In this document: piece by piece, positions 5,315 to 14,039 of the stretch
Layout of the letters: every line of letters begins with the position of its first letter
How positions within the stretch are numbered: position 1 is the stretch's first letter
Origin: ZC4RG29 sp036273935
GTDB lineage: Bacteria > Bacteroidota > Bacteroidia > Cytophagales > Cyclobacteriaceae
Assembly (NCBI GenBank): GCA_036273935.1
Contig: DASUGQ010000546.1
Coordinates: 1-18,659, forward strand
Direction of reading: 5' to 3'
DNA length: 18,659 nucleotides
The notes under the pieces: model-generated
The model's input: only the letters and a program-made list of their open reading frames with translations
Told to the model about the DNA's origin: nothing
The model's database searches: none
Made by a program: the position numbers and the translations under genes

Positions 5315-7897
5315 ATGAAAATACATCCACCAAAGCGTGCTTTACGATTCCTTCGCTGGTTCTGCAGGGTGGATTACCTGGATGAAATAGAGGGTGATCT
5401 TATCGAACTTTTTGAAAAGCAATGTGAAACCTATCCCTCAAAAGCCGGTAGGATCTTTACCTGGAATGTCTTGAAACATTTCAGGCCCGAGTATATAAAG
5501 TCGTTTAAATCAAATTATCACCCTAATACTACTGCTATGTTTCGCCACAATTTACTGATCGCTTATAGAAATTTTGCGCGCTACAAGAATTCCTTCTTCA
5601 TCAACCTTATCGGCTTGTCTTCGGGACTTGCCTGCGTGCTCCTGATTTACCTCTGGGTGAACGATGAGCTGCGCATGGACAAATTTCACCAGCACGGTAA
5701 ACAACTCTACCAGATCCTGGAAAACGTCGAGCAAGACGGGAGGATTATCACCCGCCGGTCAACCTGTGGCCCAATGGCCGAGGGACTCGCCGAAGAAATG
5801 CCAGAGGTACAATACGCAGTGACCGCCACATTCGACTTCTGGAACAACGACCTGCTTACAGTAGGAGATAACAATATCAAGGCAACGGGTAAGTACGTCA
5901 GCGTTGACTTCTTAAAACTGTTTTCCTATGAACTCGCTGAAGGCAATCCGGATCAGGTGCTCAAGGACAAAAAGTCAATTTTGCTGACGGAAGATCTTGC
6001 TCTTCGTCTCTTCGGAACAACGGAAAATCTGATAGGCAAAACAGTGGAGTGGCAGCACGACCGGCAGTATCACGTCACCGGGATTCTTAAAAACATTCCA
6101 TCGAATTCGTCCGTGAAGTTTGAGTACCTCCTCACGTTTGAAGAATTTAGGGAGCAGAACAAGGATTGGGTCACCAGTTGGTTCAACACGGCGCCCCAAA
6201 CTTTCGTGCTGCTGAGGGAAGGCACCAACGTAGATGAGTTCAGCAAAAAGGCCGCTGACATGCTGAAAAGAAAGACTGAGGGCAAGGCCAATCACCGAAC
6301 GCCCTTTGCCACCCGGTACAACGACCTCTACCTCTACGGCAATTTTGAAAATGGGAAGCAGTCGGGTGGGCGCATTGAATATGTGAAACTGTTTTCGATC
6401 ATTGCTGCATTCATTCTTTTGATCGGCTGCATCAACTTTATGAACCTTTCGACGGCGCGCGCATCGAGAAGAATAAAAGAGGTGGGAATGAAGAAGGCAG
6501 TTGGTGCAAGACGAAGCACACTCGTCGTTCAATATTTGAGCGAATCGTTACTTATCGCACTAATGTCACTTGCGCTGGCCCTCCTCTTTGTTTTCCTCTT
6601 TCTGCCCCACTTCAACACCATCGTCGAGAAACAGCTAGCCCTGCATTGGAACAAGGAGGTAGCCATCGCGCTGGGTTGTATCATTGTGTTGACCGGCCTT
6701 CTTGCCGGTAGCTACCCCGCACTCTATCTGTCAAAATTCAGCCCTGCCGTTGTCCTTAAGGGAAAGGTGAACAATTTCCTTGGTGAAACTTGGGCGAGAA
6801 AAGGATTGGTTGTATTTCAATTTACCCTTTCCATTGTCCTTATCGTTTCGGTGTGGATCGTCTATCAACAAATCCGGTTCACGCAAACCAAGAACCTTGG
6901 CTACGATAAGAGCAATATCCTCATGTTTGGTGCGGACGGAAAAATCGGTGATAAAAAAGACGCCCTCATTACAGAAATCCAAAAGATACCTGGCGTATCA
7001 GCTGCCACCAGCGGCGGACACAACATGATGGGACACAACGGGGGAACGTACGGCATCGAGTGGCCCGGCAAGGATTCCGAGGACCGAACGGAGTTTGAAC
7101 GAATGCCTTCGAATTACGGCCTGATCGAGCTGCTGGACATCAAGATGAAGGAAGGAAGGACCTTTTCACGCGACTATTCGGATACGACGAGCATTATCTT
7201 CAACGAAGCGGCCATAAAGTTCATGGGGCTCACCGATCCCCTGGGCAAAACGGTAAAACTCTGGGGAAAAGACATGCAGATCATCGGGGTAACAAAGGAC
7301 TTCAACTTCGAGTCGTTGCACGAACCCGTCAAGCCGGCATTCTTCTGGATGGCTCCCTATTCATGGAACATCATGGTGAAAATTCAGGCGGGCAAGGAAC
7401 AAGATGCAATCGCCAAAGTTGAGCATCTCTACCAGGAATTCAATCCTGGCTTTCCCTTCTCCTATCATTTTCTTGATCAGGACTATGACAAGCTATACTC
7501 CGCGGAACATCGCGTGTCCATTCTGTCCAAATACTTCGCCGGCCTTGCCATTCTCATTTCATGTCTTGGCCTTTTTGGCCTGGCTGCCTTTACTGCCGAG
7601 CGCCGCATAAAAGAAATCGGTATTCGGAAAGTACTCGGGTCAAGTAATTTTGCCATCGTTCAACTGCTTTCTGCAGAGTACACAAAAATGGTCCTGGCTG
7701 CCATTTGTCTCGCCCTTCCACTCAGTTATTTTGCAGCGAGCCGCTGGCTCGACAGTTTTGTTTTCAGGATCGAACTCAAGTGGTGGTTTTTTGCCGGCGC
7801 CGGAGTTTCCGCGTTGCTGATCGCCTGGTTCACGGTGGGGCTGCTCACCGTAAAGGCGGCGCGCATCAATCCGGCGGATTGCCTGAGGAGTGAATGA
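5315..7897 (+). CDS. FtsX/MacB-like permease with prefix domain, permease 1
   Basis: The 860-residue membrane protein begins with a cytoplasmic prefix domain (about 1-85, PPKRALRFLRWFCR to FRPEYIKSF) of the type found on Bacteroidota PadR-linked permeases. It has eight predicted membrane segments at about 94-115, 355-380, 411-432, 448-470, 497-519, 738-762, 791-812 and 822-848. Two MacB-type periplasmic domains lie between the first and second (about 116-355) and between the fifth and sixth (about 520-735). Each FtsX half carries the cytoplasmic loop signature: ASRRIKEVGMKKAVGA (383-398) and AERRIKEIGIRKVLG (761-775). It should work with an ABC ATPase in export or mechanotransmission, but none is encoded nearby. 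Sampled 60-base lines are 53-55% GC. It is the first of three tandem paralogues. Confidence 0.93.
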   Translation: MKIHPPKRALRFLRWFCRVDYLDEIEGDLIELFEKQCETYPSKAGRIFTWNVLKHFRPEYIKSFKSNYHPNTTAMFRHNLLIAYRNFARYKNSFFINLIGLSSGLACVLLIYLWVNDELRMDKFHQHGKQLYQILENVEQDGRIITRRSTCGPMAEGLAEEMPEVQYAVTATFDFWNNDLLTVGDNNIKATGKYVSVDFLKLFSYELAEGNPDQVLKDKKSILLTEDLALRLFGTTENLIGKTVEWQHDRQYHVTGILKNIPSNSSVKFEYLLTFEEFREQNKDWVTSWFNTAPQTFVLLREGTNVDEFSKKAADMLKRKTEGKANHRTPFATRYNDLYLYGNFENGKQSGGRIEYVKLFSIIAAFILLIGCINFMNLSTARASRRIKEVGMKKAVGARRSTLVVQYLSESLLIALMSLALALLFVFLFLPHFNTIVEKQLALHWNKEVAIALGCIIVLTGLLAGSYPALYLSKFSPAVVLKGKVNNFLGETWARKGLVVFQFTLSIVLIVSVWIVYQQIRFTQTKNLGYDKSNILMFGADGKIGDKKDALITEIQKIPGVSAATSGGHNMMGHNGGTYGIEWPGKDSEDRTEFERMPSNYGLIELLDIKMKEGRTFSRDYSDTTSIIFNEAAIKFMGLTDPLGKTVKLWGKDMQIIGVTKDFNFESLHEPVKPAFFWMAPYSWNIMVKIQAGKEQDAIAKVEHLYQEFNPGFPFSYHFLDQDYDKLYSAEHRVSILSKYFAGLAILISCLGLFGLAAFTAERRIKEIGIRKVLGSSNFAIVQLLSAEYTKMVLAAICLALPLSYFAASRWLDSFVFRIELKWWFFAGAGVSALLIAWFTVGLLTVKAARINPADCLRSE

Positions 7898-7915
7898 GAG
7901 AGGCTATTATAAAAT

Positions 7916-10525
7916 ATGAAAGTTCACCCTCCAAAGCGTGCCCTTAAATTCCTTCGATGGTTTTGCCGGGAGGATTTCATTGAGGAGATCGAGGGAGATC
8001 TGACGGAGATCTTTGAAAAGCAATATGAAGTGTCACCTCAAAAAGCAAAAATAAAATTTGCGTGGAATGTCATTAAATACTTCAGGCCTGAGTTTATCAA
8101 ATCGTTTAGAAATCATTATCAACCTAACTCCTACGATATGTACAAGAGTTATTTCAAAATCGGATGGCGCAATCTGATGAAAGATAAAATGCATGCATTC
8201 ATCAATATCGCAGGTTTATCCATGGGAATGGCCACAGCTATTCTGATCGGCCTATGGATGTATGATGAACTTTCATATGATAAAAGCTTTGAGAACTATG
8301 ATCGCATTGCACGGGTGATACAGAATGTAACCAATAATGGTGAAGTGCAAACATGGCGAGGCGTGCCTTATCCACTTGCCGAAGAGTTGCGCAATAATTA
8401 TGGCAGCGACTTTAAACATCTCGCCATGGCCGTTAATTTGGGAGATTATCATACCATTACTATTGAGGATAGCAGCAATAAAAAACTAAAATCTACTGGT
8501 GGCTATTTTGAAAAAGAAATGCCGGAAATTTTGTCACTGAATATGCTGCAAGGTCAACGCAATGCGCTTGACGACCCATCGTCTGTACTAATATCAGCCT
8601 CAGCAGCTAAAGCATATTTTGGAAATGATGATCCTATAGGTAAAGTTTTCAGGATCGATGAAATGCAACCTTTAAAAGTTGCGGGTGTGTATAAAGACTT
8701 CTTCAAAAATTCAACATTTGCCAACCTTGATTTTATTGCTTCATGGGATTTCTGGTATCATAGTAATGCCGATCTGAAAAACATGACAGATCCCTGGAGA
8801 CCAAATTTTGTCATGTTGTTTGCACAGCTAAATGACAACGCTGATTTTGAAAACGTTTCTGCAAAAATCAAAGACGCCAAGCTGAAAAAAGTAAATACAG
8901 AATTACAAAAAAAACAACCCGCTCTGTTTTTAGAGCCAATGAGCAACTGGCATTTATATGCTGAATTCAAGGATGGAATAAATATAGGAGGCGCTATTAA
9001 GTACGTGAGGATGTTTGGCATTATCGGCATGTTTGTGTTGCTCCTGGCATGCATCAATTTTATGAATCTAAGTACAGCGCACAGTGAAAAACGTGCAAAA
9101 GAAGTAGGCATACGAAAAGCAGCCGGTTCATTAAGAAAGCACCTTATATATCAGTTTTTCAGTGAGTCCCTCTTAACAGTAACATTTGCATTTGTGCTCG
9201 CCATACTAATAGCAGTGACTGCGTTACCTTTCTTTAACCAGCTTGCAAATAAAAACATAAATATTTTATGGAGTAATTCTGCGTTCTGGTTCATTGGCAC
9301 CGCCTTCATTTTTTTTACAGCAATTGTTGCCGGAAGTTACCCGGCATTGTACTTGTCGTCATTCAGGCCGGTAAAAGTTTTAAAAGGAACATTTAAAGCA
9401 GGGCGTCTTGCCGCCATTCCACGTAAAGTGTTAGTTGTATTGCAATTTACAGTTTCGGTTTCCCTTATCATCGGAACAATTATCGTGTACAACCAGATTC
9501 AATACGCAAAAGATCGTCCTGTCGGATACTCACGTGCTAATCTCATTACCGTATATTCGGATGTGCACGAGCATTTTGATGCTGTGAAAAATGAGTTGCT
9601 GCAAACTGGGGCCGTAGTTTCTGTTGCAGAAGCAGAAAGTCCTACAACCAGTATCTGGAACACGACGAGCGGGTTTAGCTGGCCTGGAAAAGATCCTGAT
9701 CTATCAACAGATTTTGCTGTTGTGGCGGGTTCTTTTGATTATGGACAAACGATCGATTGGCATATCAAGGAAGGCCGTGGTTTTTCCGCGGATCATGCCA
9801 CAGATTCTGCTGCCGTAATTTTAAATGAAGCCGCAGTTGCTTATATGAACTTAAAGAATCCAGTGGGCCAAACCGTGACGTGGTGGGACAACCCATTAAA
9901 AGTGATTGGCGTAATTGAGAATATGGTGATAGGATCACCTTACAGTGAAGTAGGGCCTGTTGTGTATTCGTTGTTGTCGGGCAAAGGCAACATGACCATT
10001 ATCAGGTTAAATCCGGCAGTAAGTGTAAATAATGCATTAGAAAAAATTGAACTTCTATTTAAAAAACAAAATGCTGATCAACCCTTTGAATACAGCTTTG
10101 TTGATGATGAATACGCAAAGAAGTTTGGTGACGAAGAGCGTATCGGTAAACTCTCCGGCATTTTTACGCTGCTTGCTATTGTCATCTCTTGTTTAGGTCT
10201 ATTCGGACTGACGTCATTTGTTGCCGAACAACGTAAAAAAGAAATTGGAGTAAGAAAAGTACTGGGGGCGTCCGTTTCAAACCTTTGGCGAATGTTGTCC
10301 AAAGACTTTGTGATGTTGGTAATCATTTCCTGTTTCATTGCCATTCCCGTATCCTATTATTTCATGAATGGCTGGCTTCAGCGATATGAATACCGCACGG
10401 AAATATCCGGATGGGTATTCTTGGTAACATGCTTCGCCGTATTATGCATCACGCTCATTACCGTAAGCTTCCAGGCAATAAAGGCTGCGTTGATAAACCC
10501 TGTAAAGAGTTTGAGATCGGAGTAA
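7916..10525 (+). CDS. FtsX/MacB-like permease with prefix domain, permease 2 (AT-rich)
   Basis: The 869-residue protein has the same plan as permease 1: a prefix domain (1-85), membrane segments near 95-117, 363-385, 419-440, 456-478, 505-527, 747-770, 799-820 and 831-855, and two large ectodomains. FtsX loop signatures are EKRAKEVGIRKAAGS (391-405) and EQRKKEIGVRKVLGA (771-785). It is more distant from permeases 1 and 3 than those are from each other. Its DNA is much poorer in G and C: four hand-counted 60-base lines gave 28%, 38%, 43% and similar values, against 53-55% in permease 1. The start follows the permease 1 stop by 18 bases. A separate origin from its neighbours is likely. The substrate is unknown. 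Confidence 0.93.
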   Translation: MKVHPPKRALKFLRWFCREDFIEEIEGDLTEIFEKQYEVSPQKAKIKFAWNVIKYFRPEFIKSFRNHYQPNSYDMYKSYFKIGWRNLMKDKMHAFINIAGLSMGMATAILIGLWMYDELSYDKSFENYDRIARVIQNVTNNGEVQTWRGVPYPLAEELRNNYGSDFKHLAMAVNLGDYHTITIEDSSNKKLKSTGGYFEKEMPEILSLNMLQGQRNALDDPSSVLISASAAKAYFGNDDPIGKVFRIDEMQPLKVAGVYKDFFKNSTFANLDFIASWDFWYHSNADLKNMTDPWRPNFVMLFAQLNDNADFENVSAKIKDAKLKKVNTELQKKQPALFLEPMSNWHLYAEFKDGINIGGAIKYVRMFGIIGMFVLLLACINFMNLSTAHSEKRAKEVGIRKAAGSLRKHLIYQFFSESLLTVTFAFVLAILIAVTALPFFNQLANKNINILWSNSAFWFIGTAFIFFTAIVAGSYPALYLSSFRPVKVLKGTFKAGRLAAIPRKVLVVLQFTVSVSLIIGTIIVYNQIQYAKDRPVGYSRANLITVYSDVHEHFDAVKNELLQTGAVVSVAEAESPTTSIWNTTSGFSWPGKDPDLSTDFAVVAGSFDYGQTIDWHIKEGRGFSADHATDSAAVILNEAAVAYMNLKNPVGQTVTWWDNPLKVIGVIENMVIGSPYSEVGPVVYSLLSGKGNMTIIRLNPAVSVNNALEKIELLFKKQNADQPFEYSFVDDEYAKKFGDEERIGKLSGIFTLLAIVISCLGLFGLTSFVAEQRKKEIGVRKVLGASVSNLWRMLSKDFVMLVIISCFIAIPVSYYFMNGWLQRYEYRTEISGWVFLVTCFAVLCITLITVSFQAIKAALINPVKSLRSE

Positions 10526-10539
10526 ATTATTTGAATCCA

Positions 10540-13152
10540 ATGAACGTCAACCCTCCCAAGAAACCACTAAAATTCCTTCGCTGGTTTTGCCGGGAGGATT
10601 TCATTGAAGAGATCGAAGGTGACCTGACGGAGATCTTTGAAAAGCAATATGAAGTGTCACCTCGAAAAGCAAAAATAAAATTTGCGTGGAATGTCATTAA
10701 ATACTTCAGGCCTGAGTTTATCAGGTCATTTAAAAATAATTATCACACCAACCCCACTGCCATGTTTCGACATAATCTACTTATCAGTTATAGAAATTTT
10801 ATTCGCTATAAGAGTTCATTTATTATCAATCTCATGGGGCTTTCATCCGGCCTGGCCTGCACCTTACTAATCTATCTATGGGTGATGAGCGAACGGTCCA
10901 TGGACAAATTTCATGAGAACGCCGACCGGTTGTACCAGGTATTGACAAATCACGACGCCGGTTCCGATGGTATAAAGACAAGTCCAAACTGCTCCGATCT
11001 CCTGGCCCCGGCAGTGAAAGATGAACTGGCTGAAGTTGAACACATTGTACCTATAGCTGGCTGGGCTCCCGAAATTCTCACCGCGGGAGAGACCACCGTC
11101 AAGACCAGCGGGCTACTGGCCGGTGAGGAGTTTTTCGACGTATTCACCTATCCTCTTCTTCAGGGTGATAAGGATCAGGCACTCAAAAACAAATACGATA
11201 TCGTGATCTCCGCTGAACTGGCCCAAAAGCTTTTTGGCACTTCCACGAACGTACTGGGGAAAGAAATTGTCGTTGATCATGAAGACTATGCAGGTACCTA
11301 TGTGGTCTCAGGTTTATTTAAGAAGAATGAAAATTCGTCCATGCAATTTGATTACTTGCTTACCAATGCACTATTCCTTGACAGACGACCGCCGAGTTAT
11401 ATTGGATGGCACAGTAACAGTGTACAGGTTTACCTGACACTTAGAGCCGGAACAGATGTCAATCAGTTCCAGGACAAGATCCGCAAGCTCTTCCGGTCAA
11501 AGCTTGAAGCGTTGTTTGGGAAAGAACATCCCGAATGGATAGGAAGTATGTTTGTTGAAAAGTATGCTGACCGTTACCTGTACAATCGTTGGGAAAACGG
11601 TGCAAGAGCCGGTGGGCGCATTGACTATGTGATTCTCTTTTCCATTATCGCCGCCTTCATACTGGTAATCGCCTGCATCAACTTCATGAATTTGTCTACG
11701 GCACGGGCATCCAGAAGGTCGAAGGAAGTGGGAATAAAAAAATCGATCGGCGTCTTGCGAGAAACCCTTGTCTTCCAGTACATAAGCGAATCCATGCTGT
11801 TGACATTTCTTTCGCTTGTCATCGCCATTATGTTCGTTTTCCTATTGCTACCTCAGTTCAACCTTATAACCGGGAAACAATTGATGTTATCATTTGATTT
11901 CCAATTGATCGGCGGCGCGTTGCTGATCACACTGATCACGGGATTTATCTCCGGCAGCTACCCTTCCCTGTATCTTTCAGGATTCAGACCAGTTGAAGTG
12001 CTGAAGGGTAAACTCAATTCCTCTTTTGGAGAAATCTGGACACGCAGGGGTCTGGTTATTTTTCAATTCTGCGTCACAGTATTGCTGATCGTATCGGTAG
12101 TGGTGGTTTATCAGCAGATCCAATTCATACAAGCAAAGAACCTCGGATATGAAAAGGATAATGTTGTGACGTTTGCCGCGGAAGGTAACCTGCAAAAAAA
12201 ACTGGAACCATTCATCGAAGCAGCGAAGCGCACAACCGGTGTCATCAATGCTTCTTATCTTCAGGGAAGCGCTGCTGATTTCAGCAACTTCTCCTGGGGA
12301 CATTCATGGGAAGGGCAACAACCCGGCGAAGATAAGATCGTGTTCACGCATGCAAACGTGGGTTATGATTTCATCGAAACCATGGGCATTGAAATGAAGG
12401 AAGGCCGTTCCTTCTCGCGGGAGTTCTCCAATGAAGATTCGAAGGTCATTTTCAACGAAGCAGCAATTAAAGTCATGGGTCTGTCGAATCCCGTCGGCAA
12501 AAGGGTCAACTTTCGCGGACCGGATCGGGAAATCATAGGCGTCGTGAAGAATTTTCATGTACAATCGCTATACAAAGAGATAATGCCTATGGGCTTGCTA
12601 TGCCAGGCGAAAGATATCAGTACCGTGCTCGTGAAAATTCAGGCCGGGACAGAACAGGAGACCCTCAAGAAGCTGGAAAACATTTATCATACATTCAACC
12701 CTGGTGTTCCCTTTGAATTTAGGTTTCTGGATGATGAATACCAGGCACTCTATATCACAGAACAACGGGTCGCCAGCTTGTCGCGTTCCTTTGCTTCCAT
12801 TGCCATAGTAATATCGTGTCTGGGATTGTTCGGACTGGCTGCGTTCACAGCCGAACGAAGGATGAAAGAGATTGGCATTCGTAAAATTCTTGGCTGCAGC
12901 GAACTAGGTATCATGCGAATGCTCTCCAGTGATTTTACGAAGATGGTATTGATCGCGATCTCGATCGCTTTGCCATTAAGCTACGTCATCGCCAACCGCT
13001 GGCTGGAAAGTTTTGCTTACCGGATCGACCTGCAGTGGTGGTTCTTCATTGGTGCGGGATCTGCTGCACTTCTCATCGCCTGGATCACGGTAGGATTGCA
13101 AACTGTAAAGGCGGCCAGGGCAAATCCGACACATAGTTTGAAGATGGAGTAG
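10540..13152 (+). CDS. FtsX/MacB-like permease with prefix domain, permease 3 (mosaic)
   Basis: The start at 10540 is chosen because MNVNPPKKPLKFLRW lines up exactly with the starts of permeases 1 and 2. The longer frame from 10411 would overlap permease 2 by 115 bases with no related sequence. The product has 870 residues with the family plan: prefix 1-85, first membrane segment near 94-115, second at about 362-385, last at about 823-848. Loop signatures are ASRRSKEVGIKKSIGV and AERRMKEIGIRKILGC. The prefix codons 11-61 are nearly the same DNA as in permease 2, while from codon 66 on (TAMFRHNLLISYRNF) it follows permease 1. It starts 14 bases after the permease 2 stop, so it belongs to the same operon. 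Confidence 0.93.
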   Translation: MNVNPPKKPLKFLRWFCREDFIEEIEGDLTEIFEKQYEVSPRKAKIKFAWNVIKYFRPEFIRSFKNNYHTNPTAMFRHNLLISYRNFIRYKSSFIINLMGLSSGLACTLLIYLWVMSERSMDKFHENADRLYQVLTNHDAGSDGIKTSPNCSDLLAPAVKDELAEVEHIVPIAGWAPEILTAGETTVKTSGLLAGEEFFDVFTYPLLQGDKDQALKNKYDIVISAELAQKLFGTSTNVLGKEIVVDHEDYAGTYVVSGLFKKNENSSMQFDYLLTNALFLDRRPPSYIGWHSNSVQVYLTLRAGTDVNQFQDKIRKLFRSKLEALFGKEHPEWIGSMFVEKYADRYLYNRWENGARAGGRIDYVILFSIIAAFILVIACINFMNLSTARASRRSKEVGIKKSIGVLRETLVFQYISESMLLTFLSLVIAIMFVFLLLPQFNLITGKQLMLSFDFQLIGGALLITLITGFISGSYPSLYLSGFRPVEVLKGKLNSSFGEIWTRRGLVIFQFCVTVLLIVSVVVVYQQIQFIQAKNLGYEKDNVVTFAAEGNLQKKLEPFIEAAKRTTGVINASYLQGSAADFSNFSWGHSWEGQQPGEDKIVFTHANVGYDFIETMGIEMKEGRSFSREFSNEDSKVIFNEAAIKVMGLSNPVGKRVNFRGPDREIIGVVKNFHVQSLYKEIMPMGLLCQAKDISTVLVKIQAGTEQETLKKLENIYHTFNPGVPFEFRFLDDEYQALYITEQRVASLSRSFASIAIVISCLGLFGLAAFTAERRMKEIGIRKILGCSELGIMRMLSSDFTKMVLIAISIALPLSYVIANRWLESFAYRIDLQWWFFIGAGSAALLIAWITVGLQTVKAARANPTHSLKME
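10570..10722 (+). repeat. Near-identical prefix DNA shared with 7946-8098
   Basis: Codons 11-61 of permease 3 match codons 11-61 of permease 2 at 147 of 153 bases by hand count. This includes an unbroken run of 59 bases (10665-10723 with 8041-8099). Just after it, similarity to permease 2 drops and similarity to permease 1 begins. The pattern fits gene conversion between tandem paralogues. Confidence 0.85.
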
Positions 13153-13274
13153 CGTAACTTACGCCATAGCACTTTAATCACGCTAATCCTTATGTCTTGC
13201 CAGGACATCCGTTTCGAGACCTTGCATTGAAGGGGAAGCTAATCCTTTCAAGTCACTCCTTTGGAAAATGCTGC

Positions 13275-13330
13275 TTTCAATGATACGAGTTCACCCTCCA
13301 AAGTGCAGTGTCCCGAAGCGGCGACCCTGC
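13275..13330 (-). repeat. Dispersed hairpin repeat, copy 1
   Basis: The core 13305-13330 folds as GCAGTGTC-CCG-AAG-CGG-C-GACCCTGC, with one mismatch and one bulge. Reverse-complemented, it matches 16090-16115 at 24 of 26 bases. The similarity continues about 28 bases beyond the hairpin on one side, with 15 of the last 19 columns alike when two gaps are allowed. It resembles a REP-like palindromic unit. Confidence 0.6.
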
Positions 13331-13462
13331 ACGACCAGCGTGACAAATCCGACGGAAAGTTCGAGGATGGGTGACCATTAAAATTGAATATTGAGGCTCT
13401 GCTGCGTTTCACCAAGTATACCCATCACTTCATCAAACAAATTTCCTAAATAGGTTTTCATG

Positions 13463-13491
13463 GGTTTCATTTACAACACGTAAAGGTTTCA
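13463..13491 (+). promoter_or_regulatory. Direct repeats with LytTR-like spacing upstream of the secreted-protein gene
   Basis: GGTTTCA occurs at 13463-13469 and 13485-13491, 22 bp apart start to start, and a variant GGTTTTCA begins at 13453. LytTR regulators bind pairs of short direct repeats about two helical turns apart. A LytTR gene lies at 14040-14756, so this is a candidate target. ATGGGT/ACCCAT also forms a 6-bp inverted repeat around the second unit. Confidence 0.35.
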
Positions 13492-13522
13492 CCCATTGTT
13501 AAAAAATAAACACTATTAACAG

Positions 13523-13993
13523 ATGAAAACAAATATTGCGGTGGCATCGGTGATCAGATTGCTGATGCTTGTTGTGCTGGGTACAACAATTTCGTCATTT
13601 ACAAGCCCACTTGGCATGGATAGCTACAAAGTTTACCTGAATGATAAACTGTTATTCAAACAATTCATGACAAAAGACGCTCCCATGCAAACCATTTCTC
13701 TCAACGAAAATTCCAACAGTGATCAGCTTACAGTATATTATGATCATTGCGGGCGCATCGGAACCGGAAGAACACTCTCCCTGCTGGATGGACAACAGGT
13801 ATTGAAAAAGTGGGATTACCAGGATACCCAGTCCGTTCAGGCTTCAGGTATGGTGTGCAAGGTCGGTGACATCAACGCATTTCATAAGGCGGGGAAAACC
13901 ATGAAGCTTGTCTATGATTCAAAAGAATTATCGACTCCGCTCACATTGGTTACTATTGCCGCTGCCGGAACAAATGCGAAAGCTAACCGGTAA
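13523..13993 (+). CDS. Small secreted protein of unknown function
   Basis: The 156-residue product has a clear signal peptide (hydrophobic residues about 5-25, ending near SSFTSPLG), so it is exported to the periplasm or beyond. The mature part begins GMDSYKVYLNDKLLFKQ and continues DQLTVYYDHCGRIGTGRTLSLLDGQQVLKKW, suggesting a beta-rich domain. Only two cysteines remain (76 and 112), which could form a disulfide. I recall similar short secreted proteins in other Bacteroidota, but I cannot name a family or a role. It converges on a LytTR regulator gene whose stop lies 47 bases away, and candidate LytTR-type repeats lie upstream of it, so control by that pair is a reasonable guess. The C-terminus (about 143-156) is Ala-rich and looks disordered. 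Confidence 0.8.
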   Translation: MKTNIAVASVIRLLMLVVLGTTISSFTSPLGMDSYKVYLNDKLLFKQFMTKDAPMQTISLNENSNSDQLTVYYDHCGRIGTGRTLSLLDGQQVLKKWDYQDTQSVQASGMVCKVGDINAFHKAGKTMKLVYDSKELSTPLTLVTIAAAGTNAKANR

Positions 13994-14008
13994 AACACAA
14001 GTGACAAT

Positions 14009-14036
14009 GGGGAGATCAGAAATCACAGGTCTCCCC
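14009..14036. terminator. Hairpin between convergent genes
   Basis: GGGGAGA (14009-14015) pairs with TCTCCCC (14030-14036) around a 14-base loop. An alternative stem GATCAG/CTGATC overlaps it. It lies between the secreted-protein gene and the LytTR gene. A short TCTTTT follows on the plus strand, and no T-run follows on the minus strand, so termination is more likely for the plus-strand gene. Confidence 0.45.
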
Positions 14037-14039
14037 TGA

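Larger units (their letters stand above)
13153..13522. other. 370-base gap after the permease operon
   Basis: No gene is seen. It holds GCGTAA-C-TTACGC at the permease 3 stop (13152-13164), a 10-bp direct repeat GCTAATCCTT (13182-13191 and 13238-13247), and a weak hairpin TTGAAGGG/CCTTTCAA (13227-13251) that may terminate the operon. It also holds one copy of a dispersed hairpin repeat (13275-13330) and, near the next gene, GGTTTCA direct repeats (13463-13491). Confidence 0.5.

Noticed and set aside
5975..6532. 185-codon minus-strand frame inside permease 1
   Set aside because: The plus strand here encodes the conserved FtsX/MacB domain; the reverse frame has no coherent protein features.
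10411..10539. Longer N-terminus for permease 3 starting at 10411
   Set aside because: It overlaps the end of permease 2 by 115 bases and has no counterpart in permeases 1 and 2, whose starts align with the ATG at 10540.
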